Origin: JAWLDV01 sp046537975
GTDB taxonomy: Bacteria > Desulfobacterota > Desulfobulbia > Desulfobulbales > SURF-16
Assembly: GCA_046537975.1 (NCBI GenBank)
Contig: JBKHJR010000002.1
Span: 42,907-106,906 of the forward strand
Length of the DNA stretch: 64,000 nt
Direction of reading: 5' to 3'
Position numbers and translations under genes: made by a program. Numbering within the stretch: the stretch's first letter is position 1; each line of letters starts with the position of its first letter. Shown here in pieces: positions 8,689 through 17,610 of the stretch. A model generated the notes under the pieces. It did no database searches. It saw only the letters and a list, made by a program, of their open reading frames with translations, and had not been told where the DNA came from.

Positions 8689-9354
8689 ATGGCCAGTCTT
8701 CAAGAGATCTATAACACCCTGTATGAATACTTCGGCCCCCAGCACTGGTGGCCCGGAGATTCCCCCCTGGAGATAATGGTCGGGGCGGTCCTCACCCAGA
8801 ATACCAACTGGAAAAACGTGAGCCGGGCCATTGCCAACCTCAAGGAGGAAAACCTTCTTTCCCTCGCTGCCCTGGCGGCCCTTCCCGAGGAGGAGCTGGC
8901 GGCCAGAATTAGGCCGGCCGGCTACTATAACATCAAGGCGGGAAGACTGAAAAACCTGGTGCACCTGGTAAATGAAGAGTGCAACGGCTCCGAGAGCCTG
9001 AGCGATCTTCTGGATCAGGATAAGGAGAGCCTGCAGGAAAAATTTCTGGCAGTCAAGGGAGTGGGCCGGGAAACCGCGGATTCCATTATCCTTTACGCCG
9101 CAGAAAAACCGGTGTTTGTGGTGGATGCCTATACCTACCGGATACTGGTCCGCCACGCCCTTATCCCGGAAGAGGCCGGTTACGGGGAGATCCAGGAACT
9201 TTTCCATGACCACCTGGAAGAGGATGTCTCTCTTTTCAACGAGTATCACGCCCTTCTGGTCCGCCTGGGCAAGACTTTCTGCAAGAAGCAGAAGCCCCTC
9301 TGCTCCTCCTGCCCCCTGGGCAATCATGAGCCCCTGCTGGAAGAATACCTGTGA
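8689..9354 (+). CDS. HhH-GPD DNA glycosylase related to endonuclease III (COG2231/MagIII-like)
   Basis: A base-excision repair glycosylase of 221 residues. The helix-hairpin-helix is KGVGRETA (123-130) and the catalytic aspartate is Asp146 in VVDAYTYRI. The catalytic lysine of endonuclease III is replaced by Glu128, so the enzyme should lack the beta-lyase step and act as a monofunctional, perhaps alkyl-base, glycosylase. Of the four cysteines of the usual C-x6-C-x2-C-x5-C iron-sulfur motif, only Cys198, Cys205 and Cys208 are present. The FGPQHWWPGDSPLE start recalls COG2231. There is no clear ribosome-binding site; the preceding bases read as degenerate heptads. Confidence 0.86.
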   Translation: MASLQEIYNTLYEYFGPQHWWPGDSPLEIMVGAVLTQNTNWKNVSRAIANLKEENLLSLAALAALPEEELAARIRPAGYYNIKAGRLKNLVHLVNEECNGSESLSDLLDQDKESLQEKFLAVKGVGRETADSIILYAAEKPVFVVDAYTYRILVRHALIPEEAGYGEIQELFHDHLEEDVSLFNEYHALLVRLGKTFCKKQKPLCSSCPLGNHEPLLEEYL

Positions 9355-9363
9355 AATGTTGCC

Positions 9364-10476
9364 ATGACCGATCTCTACAGCCTCTGGACCAGACAGCTTT
9401 TAAGGGAGTTTGACGAGATTTGCGGGGCCTATGCCCTTAATTTGCCCCCTCCCGCCTTTGAGATCAGCCGTTCCCAGAGGGTCTACGGCAGCGGGCATCC
9501 CGACAGCAGAACCATAAAGATCAGCGACCACCTGATCAGGAACTTTTCCTGGGACAAGACCCTCCAGGTCCTGAAACATGAAATGGCCCACCAGGTCTGC
9601 TCCGAAGTCTTCGGCAACAACGACTCCTCCCACGGCCCCGCCTTTCAGAAGGCCTGCGACCTGCTCAGGCTTGAGCCGATTTTCCGCAGAAGCAACAGTG
9701 ACCTGGCCGGGGAAGTGGAATCCCCGGAGGAAGGAACAGAGACCACCAGGGCAGGGCGCAGGTTTATCGCCAAGGTGGAAAAGCTTTTATCCCTGGCCCG
9801 GTCAGCCAACGAGAATGAAGCAGCCCTGGCCATGGAGAAGGCCGGGGCCCTGATGGAGAAGTATAATCTTCGGGACTTATCTGCAGAGGGAGGGGGTTAC
9901 ACCTGCACCATCATCAACAGCCGCCGCAAGAGGCTGGAAGGCTACCAGCGCCGGATCTGCACCATCCTGCAGGAGTACTTTTATGTAAAGGTGGTTCTCT
10001 CCCGGCTCTATGATCCGGAAAAGGATCAGTATCACAAGACCATGGAGCTTCTGGGGCGTCAGGAAAATGTGGAAATCGCCGGATATTGTTATTATTTTTT
10101 GGAGAACCGACTGCCCATGCTCTGGAAACAGCACCGGAAGACCAGCCGGGATAAAGGAATCAGGGCCCGCAACAGCTACTATTACGGCCTGCTGGAGGGC
10201 TTCCGCGATAAGCTTAGAAAGCAGGAAGAAAACCGCAGATCAGGCCCGGCAAAGAAAGAATCCTCCATCCGGACCAGGAGCATTGTCTGCCTGGAAAACG
10301 ATCCCGGCCTGCAGGAATTCCTGCGGCAGCGTTATCCCGGATTGGCCAAAGGACGAAAGACCACCTCCCGGGTGGACAGCGGTATTTTTGCGGCAGGCAG
10401 GGAAAAGGGCGGGACAATCGTTTTTCACAAGGGAGTCACAGACAAGCAGGGCGATAATGGCAGGCTCCTTGAATAA
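9364..10476 (+). CDS. SprT-like zinc metalloprotease domain fused to DUF2786
   Basis: The N-terminal third carries HEMAH within LKHEMAHQVC (about residue 76), with a further histidine in SSHGPAFQKAC; together these match the zinc site of SprT/Spartan-like proteases. A DUF2786 domain follows (FIAKVEKLLSLARSANENEAALAMEKA...) from about residue 134. The C-terminal half is basic and helical with no recognised fold. Spartan-type proteases in eukaryotes remove DNA-protein crosslinks; whether this one does is inference, although it starts 9 bases after a DNA glycosylase gene on the same strand. Confidence 0.85.
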   Translation: MTDLYSLWTRQLLREFDEICGAYALNLPPPAFEISRSQRVYGSGHPDSRTIKISDHLIRNFSWDKTLQVLKHEMAHQVCSEVFGNNDSSHGPAFQKACDLLRLEPIFRRSNSDLAGEVESPEEGTETTRAGRRFIAKVEKLLSLARSANENEAALAMEKAGALMEKYNLRDLSAEGGGYTCTIINSRRKRLEGYQRRICTILQEYFYVKVVLSRLYDPEKDQYHKTMELLGRQENVEIAGYCYYFLENRLPMLWKQHRKTSRDKGIRARNSYYYGLLEGFRDKLRKQEENRRSGPAKKESSIRTRSIVCLENDPGLQEFLRQRYPGLAKGRKTTSRVDSGIFAAGREKGGTIVFHKGVTDKQGDNGRLLE

Positions 10477-10506
10477 GAGATAATATCAAGTTATCTTAAA
10501 CATAAC

Positions 10507-10595
<89 letters not shown>

Positions 10596-10624
10596 TATTT
10601 GGTTCGGGAAAGTTGCCGGCAAAT

Positions 10625-12142
10625 TTACTTCCGGTATATCAAGACCTGGTCTCCCTTATCATTGGCAAACCGTTGCAGGGGCTTTTCTCCCAGTTGTCCG
10701 ATTACCTTCTTTTCGGAGAGCTCACTGCGATGGTCCACCCATAAGGCCAGATAATCATAATCTCTCTTATTCCATTTTTTCAATCTATCCGCTGTAATCA
10801 TCGTTTTGGACCCCTTTTTTAAGTTACCACTGTAAAAACTTACCCTGACATTGTTGGTAAAAATCCGGGCATCTTCGGCGGTATTCCGCTGCAGCCAATT
10901 GCCGGCATCTTTCAGGTATTTTTTCGAAACATGTCCGCAGTCATTGATCAGGGCCTCCCCGCTGTTGGCGAAAAGCAGCAGAACAACCGCATAATAGACC
11001 ACCTTTCTGGGCCAGGACTGCTGCCTGCCCCCATTTTGCCGCCAGCTGTCATACAAGGCTGAAAGGGTAAAACCAAGAACAAGCAGCAGGATAAGGACGA
11101 GAGGGATGACAAAACGTTCAATAAAGAAATAGCGGTTAATAACAGCTACGGCGATAATCAAGAGGTTTAAAAACACTACCCAGAGCAGTACCGGCTTTGC
11201 CAAAGACTGCAGCCGGGATAAACTCTCCCCCGGCCTCCAGCAGAGAAGAAGGGTATAAACCGGGGTCAGGGCCTTTATTAAAGCAATTAGGCAAATAAGG
11301 ACAGGGATAAGCAGGGCCACCCAGATTGCCGCATCAGCCGAATACTTATTTAACAGTCTGTCTTCAATAATTGCGGCATGTTCTGCAATTCCCTCCGAGA
11401 TGGTGGCCCAGAACTGTTGGATAGATGACAAGGGTTCTGAGAGGCGGCTTTCGGCCAGCCACCCCATATCCAGCCCGGTCAGATAAAGCACCAGTAGGCC
11501 GAGACAGCATGTTAGGGTCAAAAGGTGGGCGGTCAGAAAATGTTTTAGTTTTGCTTTCCCTCCCCATCCCTGGTGGAAAAGTAGAATCAAGGGCAGCAGG
11601 AGCAGAAAAACCAGGCCCTCAATCCGGAACAGGGTGGCGATGATTATGCTCAGGTTCCAGCCCCAGGCATATGATGGCCGCGGCGACCTGTAAAAACGGC
11701 TGAAACAGAGAATGGCCAACAGGTAAAAGGACCAGTAACCATGACCCCTGATCACCATGGATCTGGTTTCGTTTAGTTCGGAAAAAAAGACAATGACAAA
11801 GGCGGCAATAACAAAGGGTACGGTTTTGTCCCGGTCCAGCTCGTGGATCATGCTTATAAAAACATAGGTAAGCAGGGCCGCGCAACAAGCGGTTATTAAA
11901 TGAGCCGAAGCCTCAAGCCCAAGGGAAGTGACCTTGCTGACCCCGGCAATAACCAGGGAATAAAAAGGCCAGCGGTAAAGATCGAAACCCCGGGACCAGT
12001 TTCCCTGGAGAAACTGGTCAGCTACCTGCATATAAAGGATGCCATCCAGGTTGATGACCGGGTCTAAAAAAATAATCCAGTAACACAGGGCAAAACTGAT
12101 CAGGGAGGCCAGGATCTTTAAATGGTTGTCGGTCAGGGTCAT
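10625..12142 (-). CDS. polytopic membrane protein, probable GT-C type glycosyltransferase
   Basis: About ten hydrophobic segments are spread along the chain, with a large periplasmic C-terminal part. An acidic first loop (DPVINLDGILYMQVADQF) resembles the catalytic loop of lipid-phosphosugar-dependent GT-C enzymes of the PMT/ArnT group, but I cannot confirm catalysis. An in-frame TTG at 12217 would add 25 residues, but it has no ribosome-binding site, so I chose the ATG at 12142. It stands alone between the tRNA and the TraF-like gene, with no other cell-surface glycan genes nearby. Confidence 0.72.
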   Translation of the reverse strand: MTLTDNHLKILASLISFALCYWIIFLDPVINLDGILYMQVADQFLQGNWSRGFDLYRWPFYSLVIAGVSKVTSLGLEASAHLITACCAALLTYVFISMIHELDRDKTVPFVIAAFVIVFFSELNETRSMVIRGHGYWSFYLLAILCFSRFYRSPRPSYAWGWNLSIIIATLFRIEGLVFLLLLPLILLFHQGWGGKAKLKHFLTAHLLTLTCCLGLLVLYLTGLDMGWLAESRLSEPLSSIQQFWATISEGIAEHAAIIEDRLLNKYSADAAIWVALLIPVLICLIALIKALTPVYTLLLCWRPGESLSRLQSLAKPVLLWVVFLNLLIIAVAVINRYFFIERFVIPLVLILLLVLGFTLSALYDSWRQNGGRQQSWPRKVVYYAVVLLLFANSGEALINDCGHVSKKYLKDAGNWLQRNTAEDARIFTNNVRVSFYSGNLKKGSKTMITADRLKKWNKRDYDYLALWVDHRSELSEKKVIGQLGEKPLQRFANDKGDQVLIYRK

Positions 12143-12271
12143 CTTAAAACCTGATTGCTTGAAATTAATTAAAGGCACTTTTCCTTTTATTAAGTTTGAT
12201 AATCGCCAAAAAAGCAAACCAAAAGGAGAAAAAGCTGCGGTCTCTGGTGGATGGTGACAATTCTGGAAATC

Positions 12272-12313
12272 AGTAACAAAAGGCCATTAAAAAATAAATG
12301 TCCTTTTGTTACT
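12272..12313. repeat. strong hairpin between the TraF-like and GT-C-like genes
   Basis: AGTAACAAAAGG (12272-12283) is perfectly inverted at 12302-12313. After one mismatch the stem continues with CATT/AATG around an A-rich loop. It lies 35 bases beyond the stop of the minus-strand TraF-like gene and upstream of the next minus-strand gene. It may be a terminator or an attenuator, but there is no T-run directly after the stem. Confidence 0.6.
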
Positions 12314-12347
12314 TCTTACATAAGAAGGGCAAGGTCAAGCCCGGTTT

Positions 12348-13622
12348 TCAGAAATCGAATTCCACGCCCACGGAGGCCATGATTCCGGCATCTTCCTGAT
12401 CGTCGGCTACACCGCTGAAGTCCGTGGTGGTGGAGGCCACATCCATGGTTAAGAAGCCGAGGGTCAGCCCCAGGGTCCCGTAAGTATACTCCGAACCGGC
12501 CAGGTTGCCGCGCAGTCCCAAACGGACATCCGGAACATACCAGGTGCTGGTGGCGTAGCTGGCGGAGATGGTCCACCACTGGGTCTCTTCGTCGTTGAGG
12601 TCGTTGGCTTCTTGCAAGTCCAGGGACCCGGCCAGGGTCCAATTACGGTTCTGACTGAACCACTGGGCGTTCAAGCGGTACTGTGCTTCCAGTTCAAACT
12701 TGTCCTCGATTGCAAAGGCGGTATTGGCGTTGCCGGTGGACTTGTCCTGAACATCAAACTCGGGCGAGTTTAGATTCATACCCACAAGGCCGATCATGTA
12801 GTTCTCGGAGGTCCAGTTTATGCCGATATCAGCGGTGATACCGGACTCGGATGATCCGGAATCAATGTCGTCGATGTAGTCACCGGTATCTTTGTCCTTA
12901 GCCCCCAGGTTGTCATCGGCGATTTCGCTTAAGTCAATGGCTCTGGCATTGGAGAGCAGGCCGAGATAGCGGGCGGTCACTCCCACCGAAAGCCGACCAT
13001 GATTGTTGTCGATTATACTGCGGCCGTAGCCCAGGGCAAACTCATCCAATTCCTTATAGTGGATGGCAATAGCGGCGTCGCCGCTTTCTAAGCCGATATC
13101 TGTCCCCCGGAGTGTTGCAGAGACGTCGTCTTTACGGATAACTTCTCCCTTTGAGGCCCTTTGATGGGTATAGTCAAAGGAGATACCCCCGCCTAAAACA
13201 TCATTTTTGATTATCAAGGGCACGGTGGCCCCGCCGATAGCGGAGAAGTTACCTCTGTCGTAGCGCCTTAAAAATTTGTTTACCTCCTCTTGCAGTAGTT
13301 CTGCATCTTCATAATCGTTTCGATCCAGTATAGGCTTGATCTGATCGTCTAAAAAATCCTTGGAGTCTTCCAAGCCGTCGGTTTCTGCCTGAATCTGTGC
13401 TGCGGCCCCCAATCCGTAACGGCTGCCTTCGATATCCGCCGCATTCAGGTCATTGTTGGCCGGATTGGCCAGAGCGCTGTACAGGGAGTTGGGGTTGGAG
13501 CTATCACCATAACCGATGTTGGGGCCGATCGGGGTGTAGCTGGAAGGTGCCGCCAGGGCGGTTCCGGAACAAGCGATGAAGATTAGAGTTGTCGACAATC
13601 CTGCCTGAAGCCTTTTCTGCAT
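12348..13622 (-). CDS. TraF-like outer-membrane protein (conjugal transfer TraF family by similarity)
   Basis: The signal peptide (about 24 residues, cut after TALA) is followed by SSYTPIGPNIGYG and many alternating beta strands ending in GVEFDF with a terminal Phe, as in outer-membrane barrels. The overall pattern matches proteins annotated as the conjugal transfer TraF family (PF13729), widespread in deltaproteobacteria and not tied to conjugation. Residues 80-115 form a charged helical insert. A good AAGGAGGGCAGT leader precedes the ATG. No conjugation genes are nearby, so a transfer role is unlikely; a general outer-membrane role is inference. Confidence 0.75.
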   Translation of the reverse strand: MQKRLQAGLSTTLIFIACSGTALAAPSSYTPIGPNIGYGDSSNPNSLYSALANPANNDLNAADIEGSRYGLGAAAQIQAETDGLEDSKDFLDDQIKPILDRNDYEDAELLQEEVNKFLRRYDRGNFSAIGGATVPLIIKNDVLGGGISFDYTHQRASKGEVIRKDDVSATLRGTDIGLESGDAAIAIHYKELDEFALGYGRSIIDNNHGRLSVGVTARYLGLLSNARAIDLSEIADDNLGAKDKDTGDYIDDIDSGSSESGITADIGINWTSENYMIGLVGMNLNSPEFDVQDKSTGNANTAFAIEDKFELEAQYRLNAQWFSQNRNWTLAGSLDLQEANDLNDEETQWWTISASYATSTWYVPDVRLGLRGNLAGSEYTYGTLGLTLGFLTMDVASTTTDFSGVADDQEDAGIMASVGVEFDF

Positions 13623-13786
13623 ACTGCCCTCCTTGTCTTAGTTTAAGTGCAAATTACAATATCCGCCTCTGTTGCCTCATGGAGAATTGGTGCTGTGAAA
13701 CGATATAAAGAGACAGCCGGCCAGCATGATCAATTTTGGATTATTATCATAATTATTACATGATACAAACTTTTATAGAGAGGGGA

Positions 13787-14881
13787 TTATAGATCCAGAA
13801 AGATGGTGTCCCGGTTGAGTACTTCACAGCCATCCTTTTTTACCACTACCATATTCTCCAGCCTTATGCCTCCCCAGCCTTGGATATAGATCCCGGGCTC
13901 CACTGTCACCACCATGCCCTCCCGGAGTTTTTTCCGGTTCCTTCTGTTGAGGGAAGGGGCTTCGTGGACGGCAAGACCTACTCCGTGGCCCAGGCCGTGG
14001 TTAAAATAATTTCCCATCCCCTCGTCGGCGATCAGGCTGCGGGCGGTCCGGTCCACCTCCCGGGCCGGGATCCCGGCCCGGATGACCTGGATTGCGGCCT
14101 GCTGGGCCCTCCGGACCAGGCGGATACGTTCCGTAGTCTGCCGGTCCGGTTTGCCCAGGATGATGGTGCGGCTCATATCAGAGCAGTAGCCGTCCAGGAT
14201 AAGACCCATGTCTATGATTACCGGTTCGCCTTCCCGCAGGGGACGTCCGCCCGGGACGGCATGGGGGGCGGCGCCGCTTGGACCTCCGGCCACGATGGTG
14301 GGAAAGGAAGGCCCCTCCGCCCCCTTAAGCCTCATGGTCCGCTCCAGGTCAAGGGCGACCTCGATCTCGGTCATACCGGGTTCAAGTCTTTGATATGCCT
14401 CCTGGAAGACCTCTTCGTTAAGTCGCACCGAGGCCTTTATCTTCTCCAGTTCCCCGGGCCCCTTGCGGAGTCGCATCCTTTCCACCAGATTCTCCAGGGG
14501 AGTGATCTCGATGCCTGTACCCGATAATTTGTCTGCCAGTTCAAGATAGGTGGAGTGGAGCAGGGCGCGGCTCTCAAAGGCCAGCTGCCTGATTTCCTGT
14601 TCCTTCAGGAGGTCCCGCAGGGAAGACAGCAGACTGCGGGAATAGATAACGGTACGGAAATCCGGGGCCTCTTTTTCCGCCTCCAGCCGGAAACGGGGGT
14701 CGGTGAGCAGGCAGGGGCCGCCCTCCGCCGGGATCAGCAGCCATCCGGAGGTCTCGGTCAGGGAACCGTCCGGAGGGCTGAAGCCGCTCAGGTAACGGCG
14801 GTTTTCCGGAGAGGCGATAAGGACCGCGTCAAGCCGGCGCTGCTTCAGGCTCTGTTTGATACGGTAATGGCTGGTTTTCAT
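13787..14881 (-). CDS. Xaa-Pro peptidase, M24 family
   Basis: A creatinase-type N-terminal domain precedes the pita-bread M24 metallopeptidase fold. The five metal ligands are visible in order: two Asp in IIDMGLILDGYCSDMSRT, His in GLGHGVGLAVHE, Glu in VTVEPGIYI and Glu in GGIRLENMVV. The 364-residue length suits bacterial prolidase or aminopeptidase P of the YpdF/PepQ type. Its ATG overlaps the stop of the upstream 95-residue gene by four bases (ATGA), so translation is probably coupled. Confidence 0.92.
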   Translation of the reverse strand: MKTSHYRIKQSLKQRRLDAVLIASPENRRYLSGFSPPDGSLTETSGWLLIPAEGGPCLLTDPRFRLEAEKEAPDFRTVIYSRSLLSSLRDLLKEQEIRQLAFESRALLHSTYLELADKLSGTGIEITPLENLVERMRLRKGPGELEKIKASVRLNEEVFQEAYQRLEPGMTEIEVALDLERTMRLKGAEGPSFPTIVAGGPSGAAPHAVPGGRPLREGEPVIIDMGLILDGYCSDMSRTIILGKPDRQTTERIRLVRRAQQAAIQVIRAGIPAREVDRTARSLIADEGMGNYFNHGLGHGVGLAVHEAPSLNRRNRKKLREGMVVTVEPGIYIQGWGGIRLENMVVVKKDGCEVLNRDTIFLDL

Positions 14882-15165
14882 GTTTTTTCGATCTCAAGGT
14901 TTACAGGCAGGTCGTACAGGCGGCTATGCAGTGCCGCCCACGCACTGAGGAGGTCGTGGCTGCCGGACTTCAGGGTAAGAGTGATCCCGGCTGCCGTACT
15001 TTCCGGCAGCTCCTTTTTTTCCATTCCGATCTGGTATTGACAGCCCCAGTCCCAAACAATCTCCAGAATCCGGGGCCACCTGGGTCTTACCCGGGGGTGG
15101 TCAGGGCTTAGAGACAGCAGAAAAGTACTGGAATTTCCTTTGCTTGTGTAAGACAGGTCTTGCAT
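14878..15165 (-). CDS. small protein of unknown function, coupled to the M24 peptidase gene
   Basis: A 95-residue soluble protein with no signal peptide, membrane segment or motif I recognise. The sequence is tryptophan-rich for its size (WPRILEIVWDWG). Its stop overlaps the peptidase start in an ATGA junction, which supports it being a real gene. An open frame on the other strand over the same bases is less convincing. The function is unknown; a two-gene operon with the peptidase is inferred from the overlap alone. Confidence 0.6.
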   Translation of the reverse strand: MQDLSYTSKGNSSTFLLSLSPDHPRVRPRWPRILEIVWDWGCQYQIGMEKKELPESTAAGITLTLKSGSHDLLSAWAALHSRLYDLPVNLEIEKT

Positions 15166-15632
15166 TATGAGCGATTTTAGGATATTACAAATTAGCTGCT
15201 CTTCAGAAGAATTTGTAAAACTTCCTTTTTATCATAAGGCGGTCTTTTCGTCGAGCAGGTCTTGTTGGTAATGGCGGTTTTTTACTGTTTTTTTAAATTA
15301 AGGCAAATATATTGTTGCGCCTTCTACCACAATGTGGTAGACAAGAAGTGCTGGTGCTTAACCGAACCCGGATTATCCCCGGCCTTTTTCTGGGAGAGCA
15401 GGTATCAGGCTGGTGATTTTTGGAATATTTCATGGAGGTAAATCCTGTCGTCCCTGTGGTTAGGGGGGGGATCTTAATAACCTGAAAAAAAGAAAAAGGA
15501 GGATGAAAAACAAGCAGATTTTTTACATTTACATTACGGGATTAAAAGCTCTAAAACCTGGTGGCGTTTGTCGCGGCACTTTTGGAACTGTTTTTTATTA
15601 TAGCAACTATTAAAAAGAAGGAGGAGAAAGAG
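15166..15632. other. 467-base intergenic region upstream of the porin gene
   Basis: No gene was found here. It is AT-rich and holds one perfect 19-base palindrome (listed separately), a run of G at 15465-15472 and the porin ribosome-binding site. It must contain the promoters for the divergent small gene and for the porin. I could not fix a -35/-10 pair with confidence, and a sigma-54 match near 15302 failed on spacing. Confidence 0.6.
15323..15341. promoter_or_regulatory. perfect 19-base palindrome, likely operator
   Basis: TCTACCACA and its exact reverse complement TGTGGTAGA flank a single central A. The symmetry and size suit the site of a dimeric helix-turn-helix regulator. It lies 291 bases before the porin start and 157 bases before the divergent small gene. 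No regulator gene is adjacent, so the binding protein is unknown. Confidence 0.6.
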
Positions 15633-16655
15633 ATGAAAAAGACAATGATTGGTGCTTCGGTAGCAGCAGCCTGCCTGCTGCCCCTCACTGCTGCAGCAGG
15701 AACCACCCTGTATGGAGAGTTAAGTTATTCCTTCAACTCTGTGGATGAAGACAGGGAATTTAATCCGGACGGCTCGACCGGTCAGGACGGTTTAAGCGGT
15801 AATGATAATGTTTCTCTCTTCGGTCTGAAAGGCTCTTACGGAGATGATATCAAGGCCTTTTTCCACCTGCAGACCGGGGCCAAAGCCGATCCCGGGGGAG
15901 CCTTTGATCAGCGTTTCTTTTTCGGAGGCCTGGAAGGCGATTTCGGTAAAGTTGCTTACGGCCGGATGACCAACGCCTATAAGTTCCCCGGATTCAAGAT
16001 GGATCCCTTCTACAATCTCAGTCACATAGGTGCGGGAGGCGGTTTTGCTGCCGGAGCGGGAACTTACGGCCTGTCCCCGGCCACCGACGGCTTCACCGAT
16101 AATGCGCTCCAGTATACAACCCCCAGTCTGGCCGGGTTCAAGCTATTAGGCGGTGTCTACGTTGATGACAGCAATGAAGACGATCACGGCTATTCCGCCG
16201 GTATCTCCTACGACGGGGTGGAGGGACTTAACGTCGGGGCTGTTTTTGCCTCCAACGACGACACCGGAACTATCCCCAACATTGCCGCAGACGGTGACGC
16301 CCTTCGCGGTTATGCCAACTATGAGGTGGATATCTTTACCTTCGGCCTCTCTTACGAGAATGTGGATCTGGCTGCTGCTGATACCGATGCCAACTACTTG
16401 TATGCCACCGGTACCGTGGCCATCCCCAATGCCAACACCGATATTTCCCTCTCCATCGGTAATGTGGATGACGGGCCGGCTGAAGGCTTAGGCTTTACAG
16501 CAGGCGCTTTTTATAACATTACTGAAAATACCGACATCCATGCCATTTACAGCCTGGCCTCCCTGGATGCGGATGACCAGTACCCTGCCTCTGATTCCGA
16601 ACCGGAGGTTATCTCCCTCGGTTTCACCCATAAGTTCAGCCTGAGTTCCAACTAA
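15633..16655 (+). CDS. outer-membrane porin
   Basis: The start is ATG 15633 after AAGGAGGAGAAAGAG; an upstream GTG at 15561 in frame is not supported. A typical signal peptide (MKKTMIGASVAAACLL...TAAA) leads into GTTLYGELSYSF, the usual start of general porins. The constriction-type loop region (GRMTNAYKFPGF) and repeating amphipathic strands follow over 340 residues. The C-terminus reads FTHKFSLSSN, so the usual terminal Phe is not last. It should form a trimeric channel for small solutes; selectivity cannot be read from sequence. A strong terminator follows. Confidence 0.9.
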   Translation: MKKTMIGASVAAACLLPLTAAAGTTLYGELSYSFNSVDEDREFNPDGSTGQDGLSGNDNVSLFGLKGSYGDDIKAFFHLQTGAKADPGGAFDQRFFFGGLEGDFGKVAYGRMTNAYKFPGFKMDPFYNLSHIGAGGGFAAGAGTYGLSPATDGFTDNALQYTTPSLAGFKLLGGVYVDDSNEDDHGYSAGISYDGVEGLNVGAVFASNDDTGTIPNIAADGDALRGYANYEVDIFTFGLSYENVDLAAADTDANYLYATGTVAIPNANTDISLSIGNVDDGPAEGLGFTAGAFYNITENTDIHAIYSLASLDADDQYPASDSEPEVISLGFTHKFSLSSN

Positions 16656-16673
16656 GATAATCCCGTATAAAGA

Positions 16674-16721
16674 AAAAGCCGGTCTCTGCTGCTTGACAGC
16701 AATTGGTAGAGACCGGCTTTT
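16674..16721 (+). terminator. Rho-independent terminator after the porin gene
   Basis: A 14-base perfect stem, AAAAGCCGGTCTCT (16674-16687) with its complement at 16708-16721, ends in TTTT and further pyrimidines. It begins 18 bases after the porin stop. The A-rich left side means it could also stop transcription of the convergent minus-strand gene. Confidence 0.9.
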
Positions 16722-16747
16722 CTCCTTGCAAAGCGTAAGGGCGGCTG

Positions 16748-17446
16748 TTATCTGCCGAGTTTTTCCAGGTTATCGATAACCCGCTTTACAGGCACTCCTT
16801 CCCGGATTGGAATTATGAGCTGATCACCATCCTCCTGCACCGTTTCCGTGACCAACTCCCGTTCTTTTTCCGGCAGTTCTTCCAGGCCGCCTATGATTTG
16901 GCGGCTGATCTCACCTTCGACTTTAACCCTCTCGTCCCCGAAAAACAGGTACTCCTTTTCCGAGCTCAACACTTTCATACCTCGTAAATCAATGGTGTAA
17001 AGTATCTCAGGGCAGACCTTTCCCTTAAAACCAAACAGATCTTCTTCCCCGTACTCCAGGCATCTTTCCCGGGTATATTTTAAATAATCTCCGGTTATAT
17101 CAATATCGTAGCCGTCTATCGATTCGGCCAGGAATTTTTCAGGGGTGCCGGGATACCCGCTTTTTGACTGCGGCCGGGTTTTGGTTGGGGTTTCAGATGA
17201 CTGATCAGGGCTGAGAGGGTCATCCGTTGTAACTTCGGTTTTGCTCCCGTTGTCTTGCCGGATAGGCTCTTTCTCCTGCACCGGCCCCCTGCAGATATCG
17301 GCAATCTGTTCATGGGTAAAGCCCTTTTCCAGATAATAGTCCACATCACTTCGGCTGCAGGCGCCTTGGGACTGTCCCGGGAAAACCGGGAGGAGGAGGC
17401 AGCCGGCCAGCAGCAGTGCGGATTTTTTAAGTTTTTTATTTTTCAT
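16748..17446 (-). CDS. secreted protein of unknown function
   Basis: A 232-residue protein with an N-terminal signal peptide (about 29 residues, ending SQGA before Cys30). The mature start CSRSDVDYYLEKGFTHEQIADIC is a short cysteine-bounded helical motif of a kind I have seen at the N-terminus of other exported bacterial proteins. A low-complexity Pro/Ser/Thr linker (residues 58-100) then leads to a mixed alpha/beta domain with three further cysteines, two of them in CLEYGEEDLFGFKGKVC. The function is not known. It is convergent with the porin gene across the terminator. Confidence 0.75.
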   Translation of the reverse strand: MKNKKLKKSALLLAGCLLLPVFPGQSQGACSRSDVDYYLEKGFTHEQIADICRGPVQEKEPIRQDNGSKTEVTTDDPLSPDQSSETPTKTRPQSKSGYPGTPEKFLAESIDGYDIDITGDYLKYTRERCLEYGEEDLFGFKGKVCPEILYTIDLRGMKVLSSEKEYLFFGDERVKVEGEISRQIIGGLEELPEKERELVTETVQEDGDQLIIPIREGVPVKRVIDNLEKLGR

Positions 17447-17610
17447 TGTATCATCCCATCTCTTTTATTCTGTTCATGAAAATAAGTATTAAATTATCGG
17501 ATAACCCACCTGGAATCCCTCTGTCAAGATCAATTTAAGCCGGGGTTACGGCAGCAAGCCTGCAAATGACGGGAAATACCGGGTGAAGGCCGCCTCGGGG
17601 GCAGGTATGC

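Noticed and set aside
12143..12217. N-terminal extension of the GT-C-like protein from a TTG
   Set aside because: There is no ribosome-binding site, and the extension adds a charged tail before the first membrane segment; ATG 12142 is simpler.
15300..15320. Sigma-54 promoter-like GGCAAATATATTGTTGC before the porin gene
   Set aside because: The distance between the GG and GC elements is wrong for sigma-54.
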